Assembly: GCF_015831355.1 (NCBI RefSeq)
Contig: NZ_JADWYR010000001.1
Coordinates: 2,294,001 to 2,358,000 of the forward strand
Source: Panacibacter microcysteis
GTDB taxonomy: Bacteria; Bacteroidota; Bacteroidia; Chitinophagales; Chitinophagaceae
Reading direction: 5' to 3'
Length of the DNA: 64,000 nt
Part shown: positions 17,223 to 27,158 of the stretch, piece after piece
Position numbering within the stretch: position 1 is the stretch's first letter
How the letters are laid out: the number at the start of each line of letters is the position of its first letter
Notes under the pieces: model-generated
Seen by the model: the letters and a program-made list of their open reading frames with translations, nothing else
The model's database searches: none
What the model was told of the DNA's origin: nothing
Made by a program: the position numbers and the translations under genes

Positions 17223-18689
17223 TTGAAGAAACTACAGGATATATTATATAAGGTTAGGATGCAATCGGTAAACGGTGCAACGGATATACCGGTGAAAGAT
17301 ATTCAGATCGATTCAAGAAAAGTTTCCACGGGTTCTGTATTTATTGCTATCAAAGGGGAAAAGGTTGACGGGCATGATTACATTGACAAAGCAATTGGAT
17401 TGGGTAGTTCGGCGATTGTTTGCGAAGTAATGCCTTCGTTTCTCGCAGAGGGCATTACTTACATTCAATCAGCCAACACATCAGAAGCGGCCGGTTATAT
17501 GGCACATAACTTCTATGATGAACCTTCACTCAAATTCAGGCTGGTTGGAGTTACGGGCACTAATGGAAAAACAACCATTGCCACCGTGCTTTTCAAACTG
17601 TTTTCAGAGCTCGGCTACCGGTGTGGCCTCGTAAGCACGGTAGAGAATAAGATTGTTGATAAAATTATACCTGCCACCCATACAACACCCGATGCAATCA
17701 GTCTTAACGCGTTGCTCAATCAAATGGCAGAAGAAAATTGCTCCCATGTGTTTATGGAATGCAGCAGCCATGCAATAGAGCAAAACAGGATAGCAGGTTT
17801 GAGTTTCGCAGGCGCATTGTTTAGCAACATTACGCATGACCACCTCGATTATCATAAAACATTTGAAGCATATATAAAAGCCAAGAAAAAGTTCTTTGAT
17901 GGATTAGGCAGCGACGCATTTGCTATTTCTAACCTGGATGATAAGCGTGGTACGGTAATGCTGCAGAATACTGCTGCAAAAAAATACTACTACAGTTTAA
18001 AAACCATTGCCGAGTATAAAGGGAAGATTTTAGAAAATGCACTGAGTGGTTTAGTAATGACGGTAAATGATAAAGAAGTGCATTTCAGGTTGATCGGCGA
18101 ATTTAATGCCTACAATCTTTTAGCAGTGTACGGTGCTGCCATGTGTTTGGGTGAGCACAGTGAAGAAGTGCTGCGCATACTCAGTATGCTTAGCGGTGCA
18201 GAAGGCCGGTTTGATTATATCATCAGCAATACGCACAACATTATCGGTATTGTTGATTATGCGCATACGCCTGATGCGCTGGAGAATGTGCTGGCCACAA
18301 TCAAAAAGCTGAAAAAAGGATATGAGCAGGTAATTACAGTTGTTGGCTGCGGAGGTGAGAGAGATAAAACAAAAAGACCCGTGATGGCACAAATAGCCTG
18401 CGACTACAGCGACCGTGCAATCTTTACCAGCGATAATCCCCGGAGTGAAGATCCTGCTGAAATATTGAGAGATATGGAAGCTGGTTTGAACAGTGCAGCA
18501 AGAAGAAAATCTTTATCCATCGCAGACAGGAGAGAAGCAATTAAAACAGCAGTAAGTATTGCCAATAAAGAAGACATCATTCTGCTTGCAGGAAAGGGCC
18601 ACGAAAAATACCAGATCATCAACGGCGCATATATAGACTTTGATGATAAAGAAACTTTAAAACAAATGTTCGACTTATTAGAAAAATAG
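17223..18689 (+). CDS. murE: UDP-MurNAc-L-Ala-D-Glu:meso-diaminopimelate ligase
   Basis: MurE adds the third residue of the peptidoglycan stem peptide using ATP in the cytoplasm. The 488-residue protein has the ATP loop GTNGKTT (112-118), the central domain with the carboxylated-lysine region and a C-terminal ligase domain. The motif DNPRSEDP shows that it uses meso-diaminopimelate rather than lysine. The start is TTG at 17223; the next in-frame Met is about 12 codons later and would cut the N-terminal domain. mraY follows after 63 bp. Confidence 0.96.
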   Translation: MKKLQDILYKVRMQSVNGATDIPVKDIQIDSRKVSTGSVFIAIKGEKVDGHDYIDKAIGLGSSAIVCEVMPSFLAEGITYIQSANTSEAAGYMAHNFYDEPSLKFRLVGVTGTNGKTTIATVLFKLFSELGYRCGLVSTVENKIVDKIIPATHTTPDAISLNALLNQMAEENCSHVFMECSSHAIEQNRIAGLSFAGALFSNITHDHLDYHKTFEAYIKAKKKFFDGLGSDAFAISNLDDKRGTVMLQNTAAKKYYYSLKTIAEYKGKILENALSGLVMTVNDKEVHFRLIGEFNAYNLLAVYGAAMCLGEHSEEVLRILSMLSGAEGRFDYIISNTHNIIGIVDYAHTPDALENVLATIKKLKKGYEQVITVVGCGGERDKTKRPVMAQIACDYSDRAIFTSDNPRSEDPAEILRDMEAGLNSAARRKSLSIADRREAIKTAVSIANKEDIILLAGKGHEKYQIINGAYIDFDDKETLKQMFDLLEK

Positions 18690-18752
18690 TAAGGGTAAAA
18701 AGCAACCGTGTATGCTTATACGGTATGCAACACTTACAAAGCACAACGATTT

Positions 18753-20066
18753 ATGTTATACTACCTGTTCACATGGTTGTCTAAAGAGTTCCACCTAAGC
18801 GGTGCAAACCTCTTCTCGTATATCAGCTTCAGGGCTGCCATGGCAGTAGTATTGTCATTGCTCATTGCTACCATTTATGGTAAGCGTATGATCAATTTCT
18901 TAAAACGTAAGCAGATTGGTGAATCAGTAAGAGACCTCGGGCTTGCAGGGCAAACAGAGAAAAAGGGTACGCCAACCATGGGCGGTATTATTATCCTTAT
19001 GGCAATCATTATTCCTACACTGTTGTTTGCAGACCTCGAAAAAGTTTATGTACGTCTCATGCTGCTTTGCACGGTATGGCTTGGTGTTATCGGTTTTCTG
19101 GATGATTACTTTAAAATAAAAGCCAGGAAGAAAGCGAAAGAAGCAGGCGAAGCATATAAAAAGAAAGACAGCGACGGGCTTGCGGGTATATCAAAGATCA
19201 TCGGGCAAATAGGGCTCGGTATCATCATTGGCGCCACATTGTATTTCAACGAGTCTGTTGTAATGGAGCGTGAAGTAATTGAAGACAGTACTGTAACGTC
19301 TATTACAACAGGCGCAAGGGTTGCAAGCGATACAAATGTTATTGTAAGAAACATTAATGGAGAGGAGCGAAAATTTGTACGTGTACACACACCTATTACT
19401 ACCATTCCATTTGTAAAAAACCATGAATTCAATTATGCACAACTCGTTAGCTGGCTTGGGCCGGGTGCAGAGGCTTATACATGGATCGTTTACATCATCA
19501 TCGTCACGTTTATCATAACTGCAGTATCCAATGGTGCAAATCTTACCGATGGGTTAGATGGGCTGGCAGCAGGCGTGAGTGCCTTTATTGGCGCAGGTTT
19601 GGGCATATTCGTGTATGTAAGCGGTAACTACATTTTCGCAGATTACCTGAATGTAATGTACATACCAAACCTTGGTGAGCTCTCGATTTTTGTAGGCGCA
19701 TTTACCGGTGGTTGTGTGGGCTTCCTGTGGTACAATGCTTACCCTGCGCAGGTTTTTATGGGCGATACAGGAAGCCTTGCACTTGGGGGCATCATTGCAT
19801 CACTCGCAATCATTGTACGCAAAGAATTATTGATACCTATTTTCTGTGGCATCTTTCTCGTAGAAAATTTAAGCGTGGTATTGCAGGTAAGTTATTTCAA
19901 GTACACCAAGAAAAAATATGGCGAGGGTAGAAGGATATTCCTAATGAGCCCGCTGCACCACCATTATCAGAAGAAGGGTTTTCATGAAAGCAAGATAGCT
20001 GTAAGATTCTGGATCATAACAATATTACTTGTTATTGCATCTATACTTACACTTAAGATAAGGTAG
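18753..20066 (+). CDS. mraY: Phospho-MurNAc-pentapeptide transferase
   Basis: MraY attaches phospho-MurNAc-pentapeptide to undecaprenyl phosphate, forming lipid I at the inner membrane. The preferred ATG at 18753 gives 437 residues beginning M-L-Y-Y-L-F. A GTG 45 bases upstream is open but would add a polar extension. Diagnostic motifs are TPTMGGI, the Asp pair near GFLDDYFK, and [10 protein letters not shown]. Between membrane segments there is an extra stretch of about 60 residues (roughly 185-245), making the protein longer than the roughly 360 residues of the E. coli enzyme, as is common in Bacteroidota. Confidence 0.96.
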   Translation: MLYYLFTWLSKEFHLSGANLFSYISFRAAMAVVLSLLIATIYGKRMINFLKRKQIGESVRDLGLAGQTEKKGTPTMGGIIILMAIIIPTLLFADLEKVYVRLMLLCTVWLGVIGFLDDYFKIKARKKAKEAGEAYKKKDSDGLAGISKIIGQIGLGIIIGATLYFNESVVMEREVIEDSTVTSITTGARVASDTNVIVRNINGEERKFVRVHTPITTIPFVKNHEFNYAQLVSWLGPGAEAYTWIVYIIIVTFIITAVSNGANLTDGLDGLAAGVSAFIGAGLGIFVYVSGNYIFADYLNVMYIPNLGELSIFVGAFTGGCVGFLWYNAYPAQVFMGDTGSLALGGIIASLAIIVRKELLIPIFCGIFLVENLSVVLQVSYFKYTKKKYGEGRRIFLMSPLHHHYQKKGFHESKIAVRFWIITILLVIASILTLKIR

Positions 20067-20110
20067 CATAAGAAGAGAATAGTTATTGTGTTGGAGTAAT
20101 AAGAAAGATA

Positions 20111-20297
20111 GTGAGCCGGGCAGTTGAATAAGCATGAAGCTTCTGTTGCGTCGCACTCTTGTACTGTACCACATATAGCAACAAAGCGAAGGTTGAGCGC
20201 ACAACAAAACGCAATCTCCGCTTCGGTAAGATGCATACTGTACAGAACGTACAAGTGAGTGACACAACGAAGATGACCAAAGAACAAAAGCTGGTAA
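20111..20297. repeat. Intergenic repeat, locus 6 (paired inverted half-sites) between mraY and murD
   Basis: The left core GTTGCGTCGCACTCTTGTAC is at 20145-20164 (type 1), preceded by GTGAGCCGGGC. The right core GTACAAGTGAGTGACACAAC is at 20249-20268 (type 2, inverted). The spacer is 84 bp. The right end lies less than 50 bp before the murD start codon. Confidence 0.92.
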
Positions 20298-20314
20298 ACA
20301 AATAATGATAACAG

Positions 20315-21715
20315 GTGGCAACTAATGATCTCGATAGAAATACAACAGCACCGGGAATTTCCGCCAACGGTGTAGACAGGAAGGAGCTGCTTGTAATATT
20401 GGGTTCCGGCGAAAGTGGTGTGGGTGCAGCATTGCTGGGCAGGCAAAAAGGTTATGATGTTTTTGTGAGCGATGCAGGAAAGCTAAAAGCAAATTATAAA
20501 CAGGAACTCATTGATAACGGAATTGAGTTTGAAGAGGGCCATCATTCTGAAGATGTAATACTGCGGGCAGATGAAGTTGTAAAGAGCCCTGGTATTCCGG
20601 ATAAGAATGAAATGGTAAAAAAGATAAGGGCAAAGGGAATACCGGTAATAAGTGAAATAGAATTGGCTTACAGGTTTAAGGGTGATAGTAAAATCATTGC
20701 CATCACCGGCAGTAATGGTAAGAGCACAACAACTTCTCTTATCTATCACATCTGCAGGAAGGCAGGTCTTGATTGTGCACTGGTTGGCAACATTGGTTAT
20801 TCGTTTGCAAAGCAGGTGGCAGAAGATCCAAAGCCTTTATATGTAGCAGAAATAAGTTCATTTCAACTAGATGATATAAAAGAATTCAGGCCGGATGTAG
20901 CGTTGCTGCTGAATATAACAGAAGACCACCTTGACAGGTACGATTATAAGTTCGAAAATTATATCAGCAGTAAGTTTAAGATCATACAGAACCAGCAGCC
21001 GGGAGATTATTTTATTTATTGCCAGGACGATGAAGTGATAACAGGGTATCTAAAAAACATTAACCTCCAAACTAACCCATTGCCATTTTCTATGAGACAA
21101 GAATTAAACAAAGGAGCCTGGATAAAAGGTGATCAAATGATGCTAAAAGTGCAGGAAGAAAGAGTAAGTATGAGTATTTACGATTTTACTTTAAAGGGTA
21201 AACACAACCAGTATAACACAATGGCAGCAGGAATTGCAGCGGCTACACTTGGTATCCGCAAAGAGAAGATAAGGGAGGCTGTTGCAGATTTTCACAGCCT
21301 TGAGCACAGGATGGAGCATGTTGCTACCGTGCGTGGTATAGAGTTTATCAACGACAGTAAAGCAACCAATGTAAACAGTACATGGTATGCGTTGGAGAGT
21401 ATGAGCCGGCCCACCATTTTGATACTTGGCGGTGTAGACAAAGGCAATGACTATACGCTTATTGAAGAACTGGTGAGGGAAAAAGTTAAGGCCATTGTTT
21501 GTTTGGGTATTGATAATTCAAAGATACACGCAGCGTTTGGGCACATCGTTCCTGTAACAGACACAGACAATGCACTGGATTGTGTGAAACAATCTTTTCG
21601 CCTGGCAGAAAAAGGTGATGTGGTTTTGTTAAGCCCTGCATGCTCAAGCTTTGACCTGTTTAAAAATTATGAAGACCGTGGCAGGCAGTTTAAAGAAGCA
21701 GTAAAAGAGTTGTAA
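20315..21715 (+). CDS. murD: UDP-MurNAc-L-alanine:D-glutamate ligase
   Basis: MurD adds D-glutamate to UDP-MurNAc-L-Ala. This 466-residue protein has an N-terminal UDP-binding fold starting LLVILGSGESGVG, the ATP loop ITGSNGKSTTTSL (about 130-142) and the C-terminal ligase domain. The start is GTG at 20315; a nearby ATG at 20304 is out of frame, and no other start precedes the conserved region. The short leader before the first beta strand (about 24 residues) is not conserved and may be partly derived from the adjacent repeat. Confidence 0.94.
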   Translation: MATNDLDRNTTAPGISANGVDRKELLVILGSGESGVGAALLGRQKGYDVFVSDAGKLKANYKQELIDNGIEFEEGHHSEDVILRADEVVKSPGIPDKNEMVKKIRAKGIPVISEIELAYRFKGDSKIIAITGSNGKSTTTSLIYHICRKAGLDCALVGNIGYSFAKQVAEDPKPLYVAEISSFQLDDIKEFRPDVALLLNITEDHLDRYDYKFENYISSKFKIIQNQQPGDYFIYCQDDEVITGYLKNINLQTNPLPFSMRQELNKGAWIKGDQMMLKVQEERVSMSIYDFTLKGKHNQYNTMAAGIAAATLGIRKEKIREAVADFHSLEHRMEHVATVRGIEFINDSKATNVNSTWYALESMSRPTILILGGVDKGNDYTLIEELVREKVKAIVCLGIDNSKIHAAFGHIVPVTDTDNALDCVKQSFRLAEKGDVVLLSPACSSFDLFKNYEDRGRQFKEAVKEL

Positions 21716-21784
21716 GTTTTTGCGTGTAGAAACCGCGCATTTATTGTAAAAAGTATAAAAAATATTTCCCGTCCGGGGCGCATC

Positions 21785-23077
21785 ATGTTTAACGAAGCCG
21801 CAGATAAATTTTTCTCGCAAATACCTTCTGTAGAAGGTGCAGGGGGGCGTTTGCTTACACGTACCCGCGGCGATAAATACATCTGGGGCATTGTACTTAT
21901 GCTGGCGATCATTTCATTGCTCGTGGTATATAGTGCTACAGGTTCACTGGCATACAAAATGAACAAGGGCAATAACGAGGTGTATCTCTTCAGGCAATTG
22001 TCTTTTATTGCAATTGGTTTGCTCGTGGTGTATTTTTTGCACCGGGTAAACTATACGTTGTATTCGCGTGTGTCTCTTATCGTGTACCTTATATCGGTAC
22101 CCATGCTGTTGTACACGTTGTTGTTTGGTGTGGAAGTAAATGATGCAAGCCGCTGGATAAAGATTCCCGTTATTAACCTTACCATTCAAACAAGTGATTT
22201 TGCAAAGCTTGCCCTGTTTATGTATATATCAAGGCAGCTAAGCAGGAAGCAAAAAGACATCAAAGATTTTAAGAAGGGTTTTTTGCCGGTCATTATACCT
22301 GTGTGTATTACTTGTGCACTCATAATGCCTGCAAACCTTTCCAATGCATTGCTTACCGGTGCCACTTCTTTGCTGCTCATGTTTATTGGCCGTGTAAATA
22401 CCAAACACATATTAATGGTGGTAGCGGTGGCCATGATCCCCATCCTGGTTATCATAAGCGTTGCAGTAACCACTTATGATGCTGATAAAACAGATAATGT
22501 AAAAGCTTCTGAATCTGCACTGAATTCTGTTGGTCGTTTTGGTACATGGGTTAGCCGTGTACAGGATTTTATTTACGCAGGCGATTTAGAAATTCCTTAC
22601 CAGGTACAACAACAAAATATAGCCATTGCAAATGGTGGTATATTATTTGGTCGTGGTCCGGGCAATAGTCTGCAACGCAATTATTTGCCACAGGCTTACA
22701 ACGATTCTATTTATCCCATCATCATAGAAGAGTATGGATTGTTTGGCGGTGCAGTGATTATTTTTCTATACCTCGTTTTTTTATTCAGGTGTATACGAAT
22801 ATTCAGAAGATGCCCCTACGCATTCGGAGCTTTCCTGGCGCTGGCGTTAAGTTTTACACTGGTAATACAGGCTATAGCAAATATGGCGGTAGGTGTAAAC
22901 CTGATTCCTGTAACGGGGGTAACCTTGCCGCTGGTAAGCATGGGTGGCAGTTCTTTTCTTTTTACCTGCGCTGCCATAGGTATTGTACTAAGTGTTGCAA
23001 GAAACCTGGAACAAATGGAAGGCAATGCGCAACCTGTACCCGAAGAAGCTGCGGGTGAAGGGGAAGCAGTAGCGTAA
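21785..23077 (+). CDS. ftsW: Septal peptidoglycan glycosyltransferase FtsW
   Basis: A SEDS-family polymerase that works with FtsI at the septum. This 430-residue integral membrane protein has about ten membrane segments. Conserved stretches include the loop ending IYPIIIEEYGLFGG and the late segment NLIPVTGVTLPLVSMGGSS, which are diagnostic for FtsW/RodA/SpoVE. Its position between murD and murG favours FtsW over RodA. The C-terminus is a short acidic tail. The 261-bp gap to murG holds repeat locus 7. Confidence 0.95.
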   Translation: MFNEAADKFFSQIPSVEGAGGRLLTRTRGDKYIWGIVLMLAIISLLVVYSATGSLAYKMNKGNNEVYLFRQLSFIAIGLLVVYFLHRVNYTLYSRVSLIVYLISVPMLLYTLLFGVEVNDASRWIKIPVINLTIQTSDFAKLALFMYISRQLSRKQKDIKDFKKGFLPVIIPVCITCALIMPANLSNALLTGATSLLLMFIGRVNTKHILMVVAVAMIPILVIISVAVTTYDADKTDNVKASESALNSVGRFGTWVSRVQDFIYAGDLEIPYQVQQQNIAIANGGILFGRGPGNSLQRNYLPQAYNDSIYPIIIEEYGLFGGAVIIFLYLVFLFRCIRIFRRCPYAFGAFLALALSFTLVIQAIANMAVGVNLIPVTGVTLPLVSMGGSSFLFTCAAIGIVLSVARNLEQMEGNAQPVPEEAAGEGEAVA

Positions 23078-23162
23078 GAGATTGGGAGGTAAGAGGTTGG
23101 GGGTTGATTTTTGGTGTGAGGTTTACGTGCTGATGAAAAGTTAGCAGGGAGCCCCTAAACAG

Positions 23163-23232
23163 CACGCTGCAGTCGCCATAAAAGTAGAACGTTGAACCGG
23201 GCGTGGCAACAGGCGATGCACAAAGTGCAAAA
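23163..23232 (-). repeat. Intergenic repeat, locus 7 (single half-site, core type 3) between ftsW and murG
   Basis: The core at 23184-23210 begins GTAGAACGTTGAACCGG and ends GCGTGGCAAC. Its flanks, GCTGCAGTCGCCATAAAA upstream and AGGCGATG downstream, match those around type 2 cores (for example at 722-778), so only the core differs. Confidence 0.85.
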
Positions 23233-23338
23233 GCCGGCAACATAAAAAACATATTGTTATAACAACAAGTCATTAAAAATAATGTCTCCGAAGTTTATAT
23301 AAACCAGGCGGCAAAGGGAGAAAAAAGAAGTACTGGAT

Positions 23339-24466
23339 ATGGAAACAAACAACGGCAATAGTGCCTCGAAAGGCACCGGGAAGGTAAGGATCATCCTCGC
23401 AGGGGGAGGTACCGGCGGACACATCTTCCCGGCTATTGCTATTGCCAATGCCATCAAACAGCAAAGACCCGAAGCGGAGATTTTGTTTGTGGGTGCTAAA
23501 GGCAAGATGGAAATGGAGAAAGTGCCACAGGCAGGCTATAACATAAAAGGAATAGATATAGCAGGGTTTGACAGAAGTTCTTTGTTTAAAAATTTATCGC
23601 TGCCGTTTAAACTTATTAAAAGTTTTGCGCAGGTAAGAAGTATTGTGCGGCAGTTTAAGCCGCATGCAGCAATCGGTGTTGGTGGTTATTCAAGCTTTCC
23701 TGTATTGAAGCACGCACAGCATAAAGGCATACCAACTTTTATACATGAAAGCAACTCGTTTGCTGGTAAGTCAAACATTATGCTGGGCAAACGTGCCACG
23801 AAAATATTTGTTGCCACTGAAGGCATGGAGCAGTTTTTTCCGGCAGATAAGATAAGGATTACCGGCAACCCTGTGCGTAAGCCGATTGTGCATTCAACAG
23901 TAACAAAAGAAGCGGCACTGGCCTATTTCAATCTCGACCCGCATAAAAAGACCATTCTTGCGGTTGGGGGCAGCCTCGGCGCGAAAAGCATTAATGAAAT
24001 AATGGCGAGACATGTAACAGAACTGGGATCGTTGAACCTGCAATTGATATGGCAAACAGGTAAAACAACCGCCGCGCAATATATTGAACGTGGCAGACCG
24101 GTAAAAGCTGTATGGGTAAACGATTTTATACAGGATATGGACAAAGCATATGCTGCTGCAGATGTGGTTATATCACGGGCCGGCGCTATGAGTGTTGCTG
24201 AATTATGTGTAGCAAAAAAGCCGGTGGTATTTGTTCCTTACCCACTGGCGGCCGAAGATCATCAAACAGTAAATGCAAAATACCTGGTAGACAGAGATGC
24301 AGCCCTGATGGTGAAAGACAGCGAGGTAAGTGCAAAATTGTTTGGTGCCATTACAAGACTGGCAGGCGATGAAACATTGCAGCAAAAATTGAAAACAAAC
24401 ATTGCCAGGTATGCAGTAACAAATGCAGATGATGTAATTGCCAGGGAAATTCTGGCACTCATTTAA
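23339..24466 (+). CDS. murG: UDP-GlcNAc:lipid I N-acetylglucosaminyltransferase
   Basis: MurG converts lipid I to lipid II on the cytoplasmic face of the inner membrane. This 375-residue protein belongs to GT28. The first G-loop LAGGGTGGHIFPAIA is near residues 20-34, the second (GVGGYSSFP) near 112, and the donor-binding segment SRAGAMSVAEL is in the C-terminal half. About 15 polar residues precede the first strand. murC follows after 26 bp. Confidence 0.96.
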   Translation: METNNGNSASKGTGKVRIILAGGGTGGHIFPAIAIANAIKQQRPEAEILFVGAKGKMEMEKVPQAGYNIKGIDIAGFDRSSLFKNLSLPFKLIKSFAQVRSIVRQFKPHAAIGVGGYSSFPVLKHAQHKGIPTFIHESNSFAGKSNIMLGKRATKIFVATEGMEQFFPADKIRITGNPVRKPIVHSTVTKEAALAYFNLDPHKKTILAVGGSLGAKSINEIMARHVTELGSLNLQLIWQTGKTTAAQYIERGRPVKAVWVNDFIQDMDKAYAAADVVISRAGAMSVAELCVAKKPVVFVPYPLAAEDHQTVNAKYLVDRDAALMVKDSEVSAKLFGAITRLAGDETLQQKLKTNIARYAVTNADDVIAREILALI

Positions 24467-24492
24467 CAATATTAACGGGTCAGTTAAATATA

Positions 24493-25851
24493 ATGACAGG
24501 AATTAACAACATAGAGCGCGTTTATTTTATCGGTATCGGTGGCATTGGTATGAGTGCACTGGCCCGTTATTTTTTATCGTTGGGTAAACGTGTAAGCGGC
24601 TATGATAAAACACGCACGGCCTTAACCGAAGCACTGGAAGATGCAGGCATTAACATTCATTATGAAGATAATGTGGCACTTGCACCAAAGGATGTGGACG
24701 TGGTGGTTTATACACCGGCAATACCGGCAGACCATACAGAACTCACCTATTACAGGGAGAATGATTATACCGTGGTAAAACGTAGTGATGTTTTGCAGTG
24801 GATTACCGAAGCATCATTCAATGTATGCGTAGGCGGTACACATGGTAAAACTACCATCACCACAATGACCGCGCATATTTTAAGAGACACTGGTTATGGT
24901 TGCAATGCATTCCTCGGTGGCATAGCTGCCAACTACCAAACCAATTTCTGGAGTAGTGAACGAAATGTTTGCGTGGTAGAGGCAGATGAGTATGACCGTT
25001 CTTTCCTGAAGCTGGTACCAGATATAGCCGTGGTAACTGCAATGGATCCTGATCACCTCGATATCTATGGTACGCCGCAGGCAGTGGAAGATGCATTTGT
25101 GCAGTTTGCAGGAAGAGTAAAAGCAGGTGGTTGCCTTATCAGTAAATATGGCCTCAGCAGGCACAACGATTTAAAGGCAGCCCATCATTATACATACAGT
25201 TTTGATAATCCTAAAGCCGATGTATATGCAACCAACATAGATGTTATCAATGGCAGTTACCACTTCGATATAAATGGCAAAGACTGGAAAATGAAAGGCG
25301 TGGTGCTGCACATGGGCGGTTTGCACAATATCGAAAACAGCCTTGCTGCAATAACAGTGGCAAAATATCTGAACATTGATGACGAAAAAATAAAGCGTGC
25401 AATTGAAAATTTTAAAGGTGTAAAAAGAAGATTCGAGTACATTCTTAAAAACGATGCACACATAATCATAGACGATTATGCCCATCACCCGGAAGAGTTG
25501 AAAGCATTGATCAGCGGCGTTAGAAGTTTGTTCGTCGATAAAAAATGTACGGTCATATTTCAGCCACATTTATACAGCAGAACGAATGACCTGGCAAAAG
25601 AATTCTCGCAAAGTCTCGATATGGCAGATGAGGTAATTCTTCTACCCATCTACCCGGCCCGGGAGTTGCCAATGCCAGGCGTTGAAAGTGAGCTCATACT
25701 GGATAATATGCAGTTGCCGCAAAAGCAGGTGCTTACCAAAGATGTAATGCTCGATTGGGTGAAGATGCATAAACCGGAACTGTTAGTAATGTGCGGTGCC
25801 GGAGATATAGATACTTTGTTGCAACCTGTAAAACAAATTTTAGAAAAGTAA
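24493..25851 (+). CDS. murC: UDP-N-acetylmuramate:L-alanine ligase
   Basis: MurC starts the stem peptide by adding L-alanine. This 452-residue protein has the N-terminal motif YFIGIGGIGMSALA (UDP-sugar binding), the ATP loop GGTHGKTT (about 115-122) typical of MurC rather than MurD/E/F, the motif VVEADEYDRSFL, and the C-terminal domain with IIDDYAHHPEE. The 26-bp and 39-bp gaps to murG and ftsQ suggest co-transcription. Confidence 0.96.
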   Translation: MTGINNIERVYFIGIGGIGMSALARYFLSLGKRVSGYDKTRTALTEALEDAGINIHYEDNVALAPKDVDVVVYTPAIPADHTELTYYRENDYTVVKRSDVLQWITEASFNVCVGGTHGKTTITTMTAHILRDTGYGCNAFLGGIAANYQTNFWSSERNVCVVEADEYDRSFLKLVPDIAVVTAMDPDHLDIYGTPQAVEDAFVQFAGRVKAGGCLISKYGLSRHNDLKAAHHYTYSFDNPKADVYATNIDVINGSYHFDINGKDWKMKGVVLHMGGLHNIENSLAAITVAKYLNIDDEKIKRAIENFKGVKRRFEYILKNDAHIIIDDYAHHPEELKALISGVRSLFVDKKCTVIFQPHLYSRTNDLAKEFSQSLDMADEVILLPIYPARELPMPGVESELILDNMQLPQKQVLTKDVMLDWVKMHKPELLVMCGAGDIDTLLQPVKQILEK

Positions 25852-25890
25852 TTGGTGTAAAAGCTTTTTATAATTCAGGGTTCATGAGCT

Positions 25891-26907
25891 ATGTGGAAGA
25901 AGCGGTTACAAATATCATTATGGGTTTTGCTGGGTGCAGGCACATGCACCCTGCTGGTAGCTGCCATGCAAACAAAAGAAAGGAAAACATGCAGTGCGGT
26001 AAAGATCAACATTGAAGGAGCATACGATCATGTTTTTGTAAATGATAAAGATGTAACAAAAATTCTTTTGGCCAACGGCGCCGTCAAAGGAAAGGAAATA
26101 AGCGAGGTTGCATTAAGCCATATTGAGCTGGCACTTGAAAAAAATGCCTGGATAAAAAAAGCAGAATTGTTCTTTGATAATAAGCAGGTATTGCATGTGG
26201 ATATAGAAGAGCGTGAGCCGCTTGCCCGCATTTTTACACTGGCCGGCACTTCTTTTTATATTGACAGCAGCAGCAAGCGGTTACCGTTAAGCAACGAGTT
26301 GTCGGCGCGTGTACCCATGTTTACTTCTTTCCCGTCAGACAAACAAAAACTCTCAAAGCCAGACAGCCTGTTGATGGAAGATATTAAACACATTGCGCAA
26401 TATATACAGCAGGACAGTTTTTTTATGGCGCAGGTAGCACAGGTAGATATTACGCCACAAAAAACATTCGAAATAACACCTGTGCTTGGCGATCAGCTTA
26501 TAAAGATTGGCAATGCAGAAGACCTGGAACAAAAATTTGAAAAGCTGAAAAGCTTTTACCGGCAGGTTTGGGCAAAAGCCGGGTTTGAAAAATATGAAAC
26601 GATAGATGTTCAGTATAGAGACCAGGTAGTGGCGGTAAAGCGTGGCAGCAGTAAAGTGTATATGGATACAGCCGAAGCTGTAAAGCAGTTTGCCAATACC
26701 ATTAAGCAAATGCAGGCTGCCATGAGCGATACAATGTATGCTGCGCCAATGCCAAAGCCTGCTGTTATAAAAGATTCGGTGCAGCAACAAAATGATAAAC
26801 CGGTTGCTACAGGTAAAAAAACTGTGCAGCAAGCACCGCCGGCAAAAAAGACAGTAAAGGCTGCAACACAAAAGAAACAGCCAAAGGCAGTATTGAAGAA
26901 GCACTAG
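25891..26907 (+). CDS. ftsQ: Cell division protein FtsQ/DivIB
   Basis: A bitopic divisome protein of 338 residues. It has a short basic N-terminus, one membrane segment (about 7-26), a POTRA-like domain starting KINIEGAYDHVFV, and the FtsQ beta domain to about residue 265. The last 50 or so residues are low-complexity Lys/Ala/Pro/Gln and strongly basic, likely disordered in the periplasm. Conserved position between murC and ftsA supports the call. The 251-bp gap to ftsA has a repeat copy. Confidence 0.9.
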   Translation: MWKKRLQISLWVLLGAGTCTLLVAAMQTKERKTCSAVKINIEGAYDHVFVNDKDVTKILLANGAVKGKEISEVALSHIELALEKNAWIKKAELFFDNKQVLHVDIEEREPLARIFTLAGTSFYIDSSSKRLPLSNELSARVPMFTSFPSDKQKLSKPDSLLMEDIKHIAQYIQQDSFFMAQVAQVDITPQKTFEITPVLGDQLIKIGNAEDLEQKFEKLKSFYRQVWAKAGFEKYETIDVQYRDQVVAVKRGSSKVYMDTAEAVKQFANTIKQMQAAMSDTMYAAPMPKPAVIKDSVQQQNDKPVATGKKTVQQAPPAKKTVKAATQKKQPKAVLKKH

Positions 26908-26959
26908 TGTAAAATCACTTGTTACAGGGCAAAGGCAGTTTTTTTGTTATCAGCTTCAG

Positions 26960-27008
26960 TACATGCATTGGGCATTGTTGCGTCGCACTCTTTTACTGAA
27001 GAATGTTA
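26960..27008 (+). repeat. Intergenic repeat, locus 8 (single half-site, core type 1) between ftsQ and ftsA
   Basis: The core at 26977-26996 reads GTTGCGTCGCACTCTTTTAC, one base different from the usual type 1 core. It is preceded by a GGCAT flank and followed by a degenerate tail. Confidence 0.88.
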
Positions 27009-27158
27009 ACGGAGCAATGCGAAGCACAACGAAAAATGAATGACAGATAATGAGTAATTAATCACAACGCAAAAAGCAGGTAGTACAAAACATTACTCTT
27101 TGCCTCACTGCGTTAATAGTCTCGTTGCCTTTTTATAAAAACAACTAAAACACATAAT

